Part shown: positions 35,427-43,230 of the stretch, in pieces | Layout: each line of letters opens with the position of its first letter | How positions within the stretch are numbered: position 1 is the first letter of the stretch | From: an uncultured Erythrobacter sp. | GTDB taxonomy: Bacteria; Pseudomonadota; Alphaproteobacteria; Sphingomonadales; Sphingomonadaceae | DNA length: 64,000 nt | NCBI GenBank assembly: GCA_947500645.1 | Contig: CANMSD010000002.1 | Coordinates: forward strand, 372,001 to 436,000 | Reading direction: 5' to 3' | The notes under the pieces: model-generated | Told to the model about the DNA's origin: nothing | What the model saw: the letters and a program-made list of their open reading frames with translations, nothing else | Databases searched by the model: none | Position numbers and translations under genes: made by a program

Positions 35427-35731
35427 GCCGTGAAGACATGCTTGCCAGCCTTATGGTTCAGGCAAATGAGGAGGGTGCAGACATCGTCACCTTGCGCGCA
35501 ATGATTGAGGAGGCAAGCGAGCTCGCCGCCGAGAAGGTTTTGGATCGACTTGGCCTAGGTGACGCTAGGGCCGAGGGTGATCTCGGAGAATTGCGCGAGC
35601 TCCTCAAAGCATGGCGAGACGCCAAGACAAGCGCTTGGAAAGCCTTTATCGGTTGGGTCATCCGCGCAGCGCTCGCGCTGATTCTGATCGGCATCGCCGT
35701 TCGTCTTGGCGCGTCGGATCTATTGTCATGA
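35423..35731 (+). CDS. Small membrane protein between portal and protease (gp3.5 position)
   Basis: A 102-aa protein: a soluble, acidic N-terminal part (LRAMIEEASELAAEKVLDRLGLGD) followed by an amphipathic helix and one transmembrane helix (VIRAALALILIGIAVRLGA). I believe it belongs to DUF6127, known from sphingomonad GTA clusters, but this is from memory. It is coupled at both ends (ATGA with the portal stop, ATGA with the protease start), so it is a real structural-cluster gene. A membrane helix in a particle gene suggests assembly at the membrane or a role before packaging. Confidence 0.75.
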   Translation: MSREDMLASLMVQANEEGADIVTLRAMIEEASELAAEKVLDRLGLGDARAEGDLGELRELLKAWRDAKTSAWKAFIGWVIRAALALILIGIAVRLGASDLLS

Positions 35732-36132
35732 CTAAGCAAACCATCCGATTTGCCGGATATGCAGGTCTATTCGATATCCCAGATGCAGCGCAGGATACGA
35801 TCCGACGCGGCGCGTTTGAGCAGACCGTCGCGAGCCGTAGCGAACCCTTGCCGCTTCTCTGGCAGCATCGTCCCGATCAGAAGATCGGAGTGATCGAGGA
35901 GATATCGGAGGATAATCGCGGCCTGCGCGTCATCGCCCGGATCGACGCTAATAGCTCCCGCGGTGCAAAGATGCTCAAAGATGGCACGGTCGACGGCTTG
36001 AGCTTTGGCTACCGGGCGCGCGAATATCGAAACTCAGACAAAGGCCGCGAGCTGCTTGCTATCGATCTGTTCGAAGTGAGCCTCGTCACACACCCACTTC
36101 AACACGGCGCGCGAGTGCACTTCGTCGCCTAG
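35728..36132 (+). CDS. GTA prohead protease (HK97 family, gp4)
   Basis: Serine protease that matures the capsid shell. The internal start MTKQTIRFAGYAGLF gives 134 aa and overlaps the preceding stop by 4 bp; the track start lies inside the previous gene. Motifs: PLPLLWQHRPDQKIGVIEEI (His), DGLSFGYRARE (catalytic Ser) and IDLFEVSLVTHPL. It is shorter than many phage proteases but complete in its core. A terminator-shaped hairpin follows within 30 bases of the stop. Confidence 0.9.
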   Translation: MTKQTIRFAGYAGLFDIPDAAQDTIRRGAFEQTVASRSEPLPLLWQHRPDQKIGVIEEISEDNRGLRVIARIDANSSRGAKMLKDGTVDGLSFGYRAREYRNSDKGRELLAIDLFEVSLVTHPLQHGARVHFVA

Positions 36133-36158
36133 CCAACCCAAAACCCAATTTCCCAAAT

Positions 36159-36183
36159 GGCCGCCAGCGGGGCGGTCTTTTTT
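36159..36183 (+). terminator. Terminator-shaped hairpin inside the GTA cluster, before the capsid gene
   Basis: Stem GGCCGCC / GGCGGTC (7 bp, one G-U), 5-base loop, then six T. It meets the form of an intrinsic terminator but lies in the middle of an otherwise coupled operon. It may attenuate or uncouple capsid transcription. Confidence 0.6.
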
Positions 36184-36210
36184 ATGCTCAACAGAAAGGT
36201 TGCATGCCCC

Positions 36211-37359
36211 ATGGAAAGCACTCCCGTCCCTACTCCCAAACCAGCCGAGCAGCTTGAAGAAAGCTTCGATATTGTCGCGCGCCAAGATCAAGCTGAAGCT
36301 GAAATCAAAGGCCTTCGCGGCGACGTTGACGAAGTAAAAGCTCGTCTCGACAAGGTTTCCCGCGCAGCGTCGCGTCCAGCAATTGGCGGTGGAACCGCAT
36401 CAAGCGAAGTCAAAGGCTTTGTCGACGGCTATCTGCGCCGTGGCAATGAAAGCGAAATCAAATCGATCAGCGGCGCTGTACCGTCAGATGGTGGCTACGC
36501 AGTACCGCGTGAAATCGACGCGCTCATCGCCAGCGAACTCGCGGAGATCAGTCCAATTCGCAGCATCGCCCAGGTGGTCCAGACCGGCAGCGCAGGTTAT
36601 CGCAAGCTGGTATCGACCGGCGGCACCGCGTCGGGCTGGGTTAGCGAAACCGCTGCACGCCCTGAAACTGATGCGCCAGAATTCGCCGAGATCGCGCCAC
36701 CTACGGGAGATCTTTACGCCAATCCAGCGGCCAGCCAATCGATGCTGGATGATGCCGGTTTCAATCTCGAGGCTTGGCTCTCCAGCGAAATTGCGAGCGA
36801 ATTTGCTCGTGCAGAAGGTGCAGCCTTCGTTTCTGGCACAGGCACGGATCAGCCTGAGGGCTTCCTAACGGCGCCCAATGGCACCGGTGATGATGGCGTT
36901 CGCGCGTTCGGCACGCTCCAATATGTCGGATCGGGCGATGCCAATGGCTTCGACACTGCTCCCGACGCGAAGCTGATCGACCTCATTCACACTATGAAGT
37001 CGGGTCACCGCCAAGGTGCTAGCTTCGTGATGAACTCGGCCACTTTAGCCGAAGTGCGCAAGCTCAAAACCGCTGATGGTGCGTTTCTGTGGCAACCAGG
37101 AATGATCGAAGGTCAGCCTGATCGCCTGCTGGGCTATCCAGTGGTCGAGGCTGAAGACATGCCAGACATTGCATCAGGCACATTCCCGATCGCTTTCGGC
37201 AACTTCCGCCACGGCTATCTGATCGCCGAACGCAGCGCCACTCAAGTCCTGCGCGATCCGTTCACAAACAAGCCGTTCGTCCACTTCTACGCCACCAAAC
37301 GAGTCGGCGGCAAAGTGCTCGACAGCAACGCGATCAAACTCCTGAAGATCGAGGCCTGA
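36211..37359 (+). CDS. GTA major capsid protein (HK97 fold, gp5)
   Basis: Shell protein of the GTA head. Start chosen at MESTPVPTPKPAEQ (382 aa), with AAAGG 12 bases upstream; the Met at 36184, directly after the T-run, is possible but has a poorer site. The N-terminal delta domain is a coiled coil (QAEAEIKGLRGDVDEVKARLDKV) that is normally removed by the prohead protease. The HK97 core begins near GGYAVPREIDALIASEL and includes RPETDAPEFAEIAPP and YATKRVGGKVLDSNAIKLLKI. It is bracketed by two strong hairpins. Confidence 0.93.
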   Translation: MESTPVPTPKPAEQLEESFDIVARQDQAEAEIKGLRGDVDEVKARLDKVSRAASRPAIGGGTASSEVKGFVDGYLRRGNESEIKSISGAVPSDGGYAVPREIDALIASELAEISPIRSIAQVVQTGSAGYRKLVSTGGTASGWVSETAARPETDAPEFAEIAPPTGDLYANPAASQSMLDDAGFNLEAWLSSEIASEFARAEGAAFVSGTGTDQPEGFLTAPNGTGDDGVRAFGTLQYVGSGDANGFDTAPDAKLIDLIHTMKSGHRQGASFVMNSATLAEVRKLKTADGAFLWQPGMIEGQPDRLLGYPVVEAEDMPDIASGTFPIAFGNFRHGYLIAERSATQVLRDPFTNKPFVHFYATKRVGGKVLDSNAIKLLKIEA

Positions 37360-37409
37360 TCCTCTCCCGGCGAGGTTGAGTTAGCCCCTGACTCCCTCGT
37401 CGGCACCCC

Positions 37410-37461
37410 GCACCCGCGCCGCGCTAGGCCATCCTCCCGCCTGATGCAGCGGCGCGGGTGC
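37410..37461. repeat. Perfect 13-bp inverted repeat after the capsid gene
   Basis: GCACCCGCGCCGC and GCGGCGCGGGTGC, separated by 26 bases, in the only sizeable gap of the GTA cluster. As RNA it would form a very stable stem. There is no following T-run, so it is more likely an mRNA 3'-end stabiliser, pause or factor-dependent terminator than an intrinsic one. Confidence 0.65.
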
Positions 37462-37492
37462 ACCCCTTGTTCTTGATTATTGGGAGACCGCA

Positions 37493-38038
37493 ATGCAGCG
37501 GACTATTGTTATTGCGGCAAACCTTGGTGGAGCCGCACTTGATGATCTGAAGGCTTGGCTAGGCATCACCCGTCCCAATGAGGATAAGATGCTCGTCGAC
37601 CTGCTGCGCACAAGCTCAGCCATGTGCGAAGCCTTCATCGGCCAAAGTCCGGTTGAAGTGACCTTGGAAGAGAGTCTGCCGGTAGAGGCTGCTCGCTCCC
37701 GAATGGCTTCGCGCCCAGTTCAGACGATCATGTCGATCGAAGCGCTTAGCGACGATGGCACCCGAAGCACAGTAGACACTGACCGGTACAGCATCGAAGT
37801 TGATGGATCTGGTTCCGCTTGGGTAACGATCAAGTCATCGCTCGACGCGCGCGCCATCATTGTGCGAGCAACCTGCGGATTGGCACAAGATTGGAACGAC
37901 GTTCCCTCATCACTACGCCATGGGATCATACGTCTTGCAGCCTATTATTATCGTGATCGCGACCATGAAGGCACACTTGAACCGCCAGCGAGCGTAAGTG
38001 CCCTGTGGCGCCCATGGCGCGACATTAGTCTCACATGA
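37493..38038 (+). CDS. GTA head-tail connector protein (gp6)
   Basis: Adaptor ring below the portal. The 181-aa protein matches the phage gp6-like connector family: LDDLKAWLGITRPNEDKMLVDLLRTSSAMCEAFIGQ at the N-terminus, then the SRPVQTIMSIEAL beta region, and IRLAAYYYRDRDHEG. GGGAG precedes the ATG, after the 13-bp inverted-repeat gap, so it may begin a new segment of the transcript. Its stop overlaps the next start (ATGA). Confidence 0.88.
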   Translation: MQRTIVIAANLGGAALDDLKAWLGITRPNEDKMLVDLLRTSSAMCEAFIGQSPVEVTLEESLPVEAARSRMASRPVQTIMSIEALSDDGTRSTVDTDRYSIEVDGSGSAWVTIKSSLDARAIIVRATCGLAQDWNDVPSSLRHGIIRLAAYYYRDRDHEGTLEPPASVSALWRPWRDISLT

Positions 38039-38202
38039 TCGCTCGCCCTCAGAACCCCGCCAGCGACCTCATCCAGGGCCTCAGTTCTCGAGCACGCATC
38101 AAGGGCGAGCGGCGAGCAATTGGCTTGCGCGAACAAAAGCGAGCGAACGGGCATTTTTGGCGATCGGCAAACGCACTCTGGCCAGAACTTACGGTGAATT
38201 GA
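38035..38202 (+). CDS. Short ORF in the gp7 position of the GTA cluster
   Basis: A 55-aa basic ORF (MIARPQNPASDLIQGL...ANALWPELTVN) missing from the track because of its size. It overlaps the gp6 stop by 4 bp (ATGA) and ends 4 bp before the next start. That is the spacing of a translated gene. In Rhodobacter this slot holds gp7, a head-tail joining protein about twice as long. Whether this is a shrunken gp7 or a linker ORF that only couples translation cannot be decided by reading. Confidence 0.5.
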   Translation: MIARPQNPASDLIQGLSSRARIKGERRAIGLREQKRANGHFWRSANALWPELTVN

Positions 38203-38206
38203 CTCT

Positions 38207-38593
38207 ATGGAAAATCTCTTGCGCACCGCGCTCATCGAGTGGCTGCGAAACGATCCGGCTCTGGGCAGCATAAACGCGATCGAGGAGGAAAGCCCTCTTG
38301 GTTCTAGTCAGCCCTGGCTTGGAATTGCCGCAAGCGGCTCGACAGATTGGGGCACCAAGGACAGGCGCGGCCGCGAAGTTCGCATCGCTCTCGAATTGGA
38401 AAGCCGAACCGATGATCCTGCCGCCGATGCCGCATTAGTTGAAACGATCGAGCAGCGAATCTCCAGCCTGCCGCGCGAACAGTCTGGCTTCGAGGTAGCC
38501 GCCTCACGCTTTCTTCGCGCGCGAAGCGAACGGCGTCCAAACAACCTGCGCGGCACATTGCTCGAATATCGATTTCGCCTCTTAAACCTCTGA
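38207..38593 (+). CDS. GTA DUF3168 tail-completion protein (gp8)
   Basis: Tail terminator or completion protein linking tail tube to head. The 128-aa protein shows the DUF3168 pattern: LRTALIEWLRNDPALGS, PWLGIAASGSTDWGTKDRRGREVRIALELESR and a final RGTLLEYRFRLL strand. It begins 4 bp after the short ORF and is followed 13 bp later by the tail tube gene. Confidence 0.88.
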   Translation: MENLLRTALIEWLRNDPALGSINAIEEESPLGSSQPWLGIAASGSTDWGTKDRRGREVRIALELESRTDDPAADAALVETIEQRISSLPREQSGFEVAASRFLRARSERRPNNLRGTLLEYRFRLLNL

Positions 38594-38606
38594 CGGAGTA
38601 ACCTTC

Positions 38607-39014
38607 ATGCCTGCACAAAATGGCTCTGCATTTCTGCTCAAGATCGGCGACGGTGGATCGCCTCTAACCTACGATACAGTCGCCGGTCTCAGGACCACAC
38701 AAATGTCCATCAACGGGGATACGGTCGTCGTCACTCACAAGGATTCGGGCGGTTGGCGCGATCTTCTTTCAGGCGCTGGAACACGGTCCGTGTCGGTTAG
38801 CGCGGCCGGGATATTCCTAGGCAGTACAGCAGAAGCCTCGGTGCGTGCTCATGCTCTGGCTGGAACCATCGATGACTATGAACTGTCCTTTGAGGACGGT
38901 GAAAAGCTGCGTGGACGATTTCTTGTCCAACGTCTGGACTATTCCGGCGATTTCAATGGTGAGCGCAACTATACGATGCAGCTCGAAAGCTCAGGACCGG
39001 TAGTGCCCGCATGA
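38607..39014 (+). CDS. GTA major tail tube protein (gp9)
   Basis: Polymerises into the tail tube. The 135-aa protein matches the TP901-1-like major tail family: LLKIGDGGSPLTYDTVAGLRTTQMSINGDTVVVTHKDSGGWRDLLSGAGTRSVSVSAAGIF and GRFLVQRLDYSGDFNGERNYTMQLESSG. Length is typical for GTA. Its stop overlaps the next start (ATGA). Confidence 0.9.
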   Translation: MPAQNGSAFLLKIGDGGSPLTYDTVAGLRTTQMSINGDTVVVTHKDSGGWRDLLSGAGTRSVSVSAAGIFLGSTAEASVRAHALAGTIDDYELSFEDGEKLRGRFLVQRLDYSGDFNGERNYTMQLESSGPVVPA

Positions 39015-39325
39015 GCGCGACCGCCAACTCGTTGAGGGGCGAGGCCGAAATAGTCATCGACGGCAGACCATTTGTTCTACGTCCGAGTTTCGAAGCCCTG
39101 GTTCTAGCGGAGAAAGAACTCGGTTCGCTTTTTGCACTGGTCGAGAGAGCGTCCGAGGGCGCGCTAACAATTTCGGAAATGACGGGCCTGGTTTGGCATT
39201 GCCTTCCCGATGACAGGCGGCCTCCTCGTGAAGAGGTGGGGCGGAGCATTCTTTCGATCGGCCTGCTTGAGGCCGCGAAGCCTGTCAGGTCGATTTTGGC
39301 GCAAGTCCTGAAAGGGCAAAAGTGA
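39011..39325 (+). CDS. GTA gp10 tail assembly chaperone-like protein
   Basis: A 104-aa protein of the GTA gp10 family (GEAEIVIDGRPFVLRPSFEALVLAEKELG). Together with the following small gene it takes the place of the phage tail-assembly chaperone pair located between tail tube and tape measure genes. Coupled on both sides by 4-bp overlaps (ATGA, GTGA). Here the two products are separate genes rather than a programmed frameshift. Confidence 0.85.
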   Translation: MSATANSLRGEAEIVIDGRPFVLRPSFEALVLAEKELGSLFALVERASEGALTISEMTGLVWHCLPDDRRPPREEVGRSILSIGLLEAAKPVRSILAQVLKGQK

Positions 39326-39519
39326 CCCAGCAATTCCGGGAAAGCATCCCGGAACTCTGCGGCATTGCCTCAGCCTTCTTGCGTTGGTCCCCGACTGAAT
39401 TCTGGCAGGCCACACCAGAAGAGCTGGCCATGGCGCTCCACAGCCCAAACTCAGATGCAACGGCATCGCCCACGCGCGAGCAGATCGCACAGATGATGGA
39501 AGATGATCGTCATGGATGA
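39322..39519 (+). CDS. GTA phage tail assembly chaperone, small (gp10.1)
   Basis: A 65-aa protein with the conserved core CGIASAFLRWSPTEFWQATPEELAMAL, recognised as the small rcc01693-type tail chaperone. It starts with GTG, overlapping the gp10 stop. It overlaps the tape measure start by 8 bp if that gene begins at 39512. Confidence 0.85.
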   Translation: MTQQFRESIPELCGIASAFLRWSPTEFWQATPEELAMALHSPNSDATASPTREQIAQMMEDDRHG

Positions 39520-40081
39520 CAATATTGAAGAACTCGTCGTCGACGTGCGCGCCACAACCGATGGCTTCACCAGCGATCTTGAGAGCATGCGAGGCGCACT
39601 AGACACGTCTCTGCTCGATGGGTTCGAAAAGGCCGGTAACGTGCTCGAGCGAGGGCTATTATCTGCCTTACGCAATGGCAGCCTCGGTTTCGATGACCTC
39701 AAGAAGACAGCGCTAAGCGTGCTCGATCAAATTGCTTCCCACGCGATCAAAGCCGGGATCGGTTCGCTGTTTGGCGGCTCCTCGTCCGGGTTTGGTGACA
39801 TTGTCGGACAATCACTCGGCGCATTGCTCGGCCTGCCTGGCCGCGCGACTGGCGGCCCCGTGAGTCCGGGAAGCAGCTATTTGGTCGGCGAACGCGGCCC
39901 GGAAGTGTTCGTTCCGACCAGCTCAGGACGGATCGAACCCAATGGCAGCGACTCACAATCTCGCGATGTCCGGGTTGCCATCCAGGTGGCATCGCCGCGC
40001 GGGACCTCGGCGCCAGTCGCTATGCGCCGTTCATCACGGCAAGTCGCCAGCGCCGTTCGGCGTGCACTTCAACAAACATAA
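39512..40081 (+). CDS. GTA tape measure protein (gp11)
   Basis: Sets tail length and occupies the tail lumen. At 189 aa it is very short, as expected for the short GTA tail. The helical N-terminal part (ATTDGFTSDLESMRGALDTSLLDGFEKAG) is followed by a glycine-rich hydrophobic segment (IKAGIGSLFGGSSSGFGDIVGQSLGALLGLPGRATGGPV) and the C-terminal LVGERGPEVFVPTSSGRIEP motif seen in tape measure proteins. I chose the second Met (MDDNIEELVV) for its better spacing from GGAAG; the track start is three codons earlier. Confidence 0.85.
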   Translation: MDDNIEELVVDVRATTDGFTSDLESMRGALDTSLLDGFEKAGNVLERGLLSALRNGSLGFDDLKKTALSVLDQIASHAIKAGIGSLFGGSSSGFGDIVGQSLGALLGLPGRATGGPVSPGSSYLVGERGPEVFVPTSSGRIEPNGSDSQSRDVRVAIQVASPRGTSAPVAMRRSSRQVASAVRRALQQT

Positions 40082-40093
40082 AGGGCGAGCACA

Positions 40094-42418
40094 ATGGCAT
40101 TCTGGTTGGCACGCGAGCGGCGCGGGCAGGAATCGAGCTATCTCCAACGGTTCGACCCGCGGTTCTGGACGATTGATTTTCCCCGTCCTGCGATGGGATC
40201 GATCGTCACCACGTCGGCTGATAGCTTCAAAGTGGACGTCGAACTGCATCATGAAGGTGAGTTGGTCGGACTGATCTGGGACAGTGTCAATGCGTTCGAT
40301 CACCCCTTGCTCGCGTACGAGACAAGCCGCGATTACTCTCACACGACCCTCAGTTTCCGTTGGCAGTCCAGCGGGGTGGCGACGCTGGACCAGGCCAATG
40401 GCCCAACTCTTACGATCGAGGGCCGGGACGCGTCAGGCCAGCCGAGAACTTGGTATGTCAGACTTTGGAACTACGCCAACGGCTCACCAACGAATGCGAT
40501 CATTACTCTGCCGTTTTCCAACCTCGAAAGCGGCTGGGTCTTGCCTGGTGAACAAGTATGGCCGTCCGATATCGACCGAATGTTCATTTCGATCGCCGCG
40601 CCAAACTTCGTTTCTCGAAGCAGTGAACCACTTGCCTCTCGTCTGAATGGAAGCGTTACCGTTTCAGGCATCGCTTGCGACGGAAAGAATTCGATGCTCG
40701 AATTGGGCGACATTCGACTGCCGCCCCATCAAGAGCGAATGGCGACCGCGTATGACGACGCCTACAATCAGACACCTGCACGCCTTCTTCGGAATATCGT
40801 TGGCCTAGGGTATCGAACCGAGATCTTGCATTATGTCGGGATGAGTCACTTCATGCAGCTTGAAGCTGATGGAGGCGGCGAACTGAAAGTGATCGATGGC
40901 GGGCCGCTTAGTGTGCCTGCAGAGATATGGCACGAGAGCTTCTTCGAACATTGCAGCAAGAACGGCTTCGAAGCGATTTCATCAATCTCATACGAGTTAT
41001 TCGACGCGTATTGCCCGGAGGCCTGGAAGCAGCGCACCGCGAGCGGTGCGCAAGCGCTTACTGGCTGGGTGCCACCTTCCACATTGCTTTCACCGGCCAA
41101 CGCCGACGCGATGGCATGGCTGCAAGCGAGCGCAGTCAATTTCATCGAACTTATGCAAGACGCGCAACTGCCCGTCCGATTCCAGATCGGGGAACCCTGG
41201 TGGTGGATCACGCCAGCGGGCGAGATATGCCTTTATGATGATGCCGCAAGGACAGAATTTGGCGGTAGTCCACCGACGATCTCCGATGTCCGGGCCCCTC
41301 TGAATGACAGTCAAAAGGCACTGCTTGATGAAGCCGGTGCATTGCTTGCCCAATCCACTGCAGACTTGAGCCAAGCTGTACGCAATGCAGCAACCGGCAG
41401 CGCGGAGATCTTGCTACTCGCGTTCACGCCGACAATTCTCGATGCGGAAACTCCCGAGCTCTATCGAGCAAACCTGCCCATTGGCTGGGCTCATCCCGCC
41501 TTCGACCGGTTGCAACTGGAGGATTATGACTGGTTGACCACTGGCGCTGACGCCGATCGCCGCCGAGCCTATGCCTTGGTCGATACAAGGTTGGGATACC
41601 CCGTTGACCAGCAAGACTATCTATCAGGCTTCGTCCTGCTCGAGACAAATGCCGAGGTGATGTGGCCCCTAATCGACATGGGGCTCGATGAAGCAAAAGA
41701 GCGTGGCGTCGAACGCCGGTTCGTCTGGGCCCTGCCGCAGGTCGCTCGCGATGGATACACACGCCTCCCCAAAAACCACGAGGAACCCATGCAATCATTT
41801 GATGATGTTCTATACCCGTTTGCCCTCGGGCGAGACACGGCGGTCGCACCGGAATTCTCCACGTCAGTTGCGGTCATGGCCTCCGGCCACGAACGGCGGA
41901 ATTCTCTTTGGAGCGATGCCCGAATTCATTTCGATGTCGGACCAGGTATTCGCTCGGAAAGTGAACTGGCAGAACTGATTGCGTTCTTCCGGGCGCGCCG
42001 TGGAGCTGCTCGAGGGTTCAGAATATCTGACCCGTTCGACAACAGTTCGAATGGCATGACGGGCAGTCCAGGAACTTCAGATCAGCTGATTGGCATGGGT
42101 GATGGGCTCAAAGCAGACTTCCAACTCGTGAAGACCTACGGCACTGGCGATGACCAACAGAAACGCATTATCACCAGACCACGCCCAGAGACGGTTAAGA
42201 TCAGCGTTGGAGACTACGAAAGCACTGACTGGACTCTAAGCGAAAAGGGCGTCGTACAGTTTGCGCAAGCCCCTGCAGCTGGAGATGAAGTGCGCGCTGG
42301 CTTTCTGTTCGATGTACCCGTCCGTTTCGCAGACGATCGCATAGACGTCTCAGCTGTCAATTTCGAAGCCGGTGAAGCGCCCAGTATTTCGCTGATCGAA
42401 ATTCGCGAGGCATCGTAG
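40094..42418 (+). CDS. GTA DUF2460 distal tail protein (gp12) fused to a large N-terminal region
   Basis: The C-terminal ~209 residues (from Met566, MQSFDDVLYPFALGRD) make a complete DUF2460 distal tail protein: MASGHERRNSLW, LIAFFRARRGAARGFRISDPFDN and RIITRPRPETVKI. The preceding ~565 residues are extra compared with Rhodobacter gp12. They contain a beta-rich part (residues ~1-200) and a region with IWHESFFEHCSKNGFEAISSISYELFDAYCPEAW and RFQIGEPWWWI that looks like a glycoside-hydrolase-type TIM barrel, perhaps the non-contractile tail sheath-like group. AAGGGCGAG precedes the first ATG. A Shine-Dalgarno-like GAGGA also precedes the internal Met566. Confidence 0.85.
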   Translation: MAFWLARERRGQESSYLQRFDPRFWTIDFPRPAMGSIVTTSADSFKVDVELHHEGELVGLIWDSVNAFDHPLLAYETSRDYSHTTLSFRWQSSGVATLDQANGPTLTIEGRDASGQPRTWYVRLWNYANGSPTNAIITLPFSNLESGWVLPGEQVWPSDIDRMFISIAAPNFVSRSSEPLASRLNGSVTVSGIACDGKNSMLELGDIRLPPHQERMATAYDDAYNQTPARLLRNIVGLGYRTEILHYVGMSHFMQLEADGGGELKVIDGGPLSVPAEIWHESFFEHCSKNGFEAISSISYELFDAYCPEAWKQRTASGAQALTGWVPPSTLLSPANADAMAWLQASAVNFIELMQDAQLPVRFQIGEPWWWITPAGEICLYDDAARTEFGGSPPTISDVRAPLNDSQKALLDEAGALLAQSTADLSQAVRNAATGSAEILLLAFTPTILDAETPELYRANLPIGWAHPAFDRLQLEDYDWLTTGADADRRRAYALVDTRLGYPVDQQDYLSGFVLLETNAEVMWPLIDMGLDEAKERGVERRFVWALPQVARDGYTRLPKNHEEPMQSFDDVLYPFALGRDTAVAPEFSTSVAVMASGHERRNSLWSDARIHFDVGPGIRSESELAELIAFFRARRGAARGFRISDPFDNSSNGMTGSPGTSDQLIGMGDGLKADFQLVKTYGTGDDQQKRIITRPRPETVKISVGDYESTDWTLSEKGVVQFAQAPAAGDEVRAGFLFDVPVRFADDRIDVSAVNFEAGEAPSISLIEIREAS

Positions 42419-43227
42419 TGCGTGTCTTTTTCGACCGAGAGCTGGACAATGTAGCCACATTTTGGCGCGTGTTTCGGCGTGACGGTGTCACGCTCGGCTT
42501 CACCAGCCATGATCGCGACTTGTACTTCTCTGGCATCGTACACCAATCGGCACCAGGAATGGTGCCGTCCGCGATCCGGCGCACAATAAATGTAGATGAT
42601 GATGACGCTGAGGTCGAAGGTGCGCTAAGCCATGATTCAATTCGAGCCGACGAGCTTGCGACAGGTCTCTACGACGCAGCATCGATAGAAATCGGAGCGG
42701 TGGATTGGGAAGCGCTCGATCACCATGTTTTCTACAATGGAAAACTCGGCACGATTGAAGACGACAACCACAGTTTTTCAGCCCAATTGAAGTCAGCAAA
42801 AGCAATTCTGGAAGAAGATCTGGTACCGCGGACAAGCCCGACCTGCCGGGCAGAGTTCTGTGGCAAGGGATGCTCTCTATCGGCTGCGACGTTTACCTCG
42901 CTTCGATCGGTGTCAGCGCTAGATCTTGATGCCAACTCAGTGCAATTTCCCGGCATCACCATGGATGACTTCATCGATGGCCAGCTACGTTTTCTGGATG
43001 GCCCTCAAACGGGCCTCACCTTCGGGATTGTGGCCAGTGGCGCAGAGGGACTGACACTTGATCGCCCCCTCGTCGCTGGGACCGCAGTCGGTACAATGGT
43101 AGAGCTACGAGAAGGCTGCGATCATACATTTGCCTCGTGCCAAGGTCGTTTCGGCAATGCCGAGAACTTTCGCGGTGAGCCGTTCTTGCCCGGCAATGAC
43201 CTTCTTGCTCGTTACGGCAAGTCATAG
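42418..43227 (+). CDS. GTA baseplate hub protein (DUF2163, gp13)
   Basis: Hub of the tail tip. The 269-aa protein has the DUF2163 N-terminal part (DGVTLGFTSHDRDLYFSGIVHQSAPGMVPSAI) and a BR0599-type C-terminus (REGCDHTFASCQGRFGNAENFRGEPFLPGNDLL). Cysteines occur in two groups, TCRAEFCGKGC and GCDHTFASC. These resemble the iron-sulfur-type ligands of lambda-gpL-like hub proteins; that role here is an inference. GTG start shares one base with the previous stop (TAGTG). Confidence 0.9.
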   Translation: MRVFFDRELDNVATFWRVFRRDGVTLGFTSHDRDLYFSGIVHQSAPGMVPSAIRRTINVDDDDAEVEGALSHDSIRADELATGLYDAASIEIGAVDWEALDHHVFYNGKLGTIEDDNHSFSAQLKSAKAILEEDLVPRTSPTCRAEFCGKGCSLSAATFTSLRSVSALDLDANSVQFPGITMDDFIDGQLRFLDGPQTGLTFGIVASGAEGLTLDRPLVAGTAVGTMVELREGCDHTFASCQGRFGNAENFRGEPFLPGNDLLARYGKS

Positions 43228-43230
43228 ATA

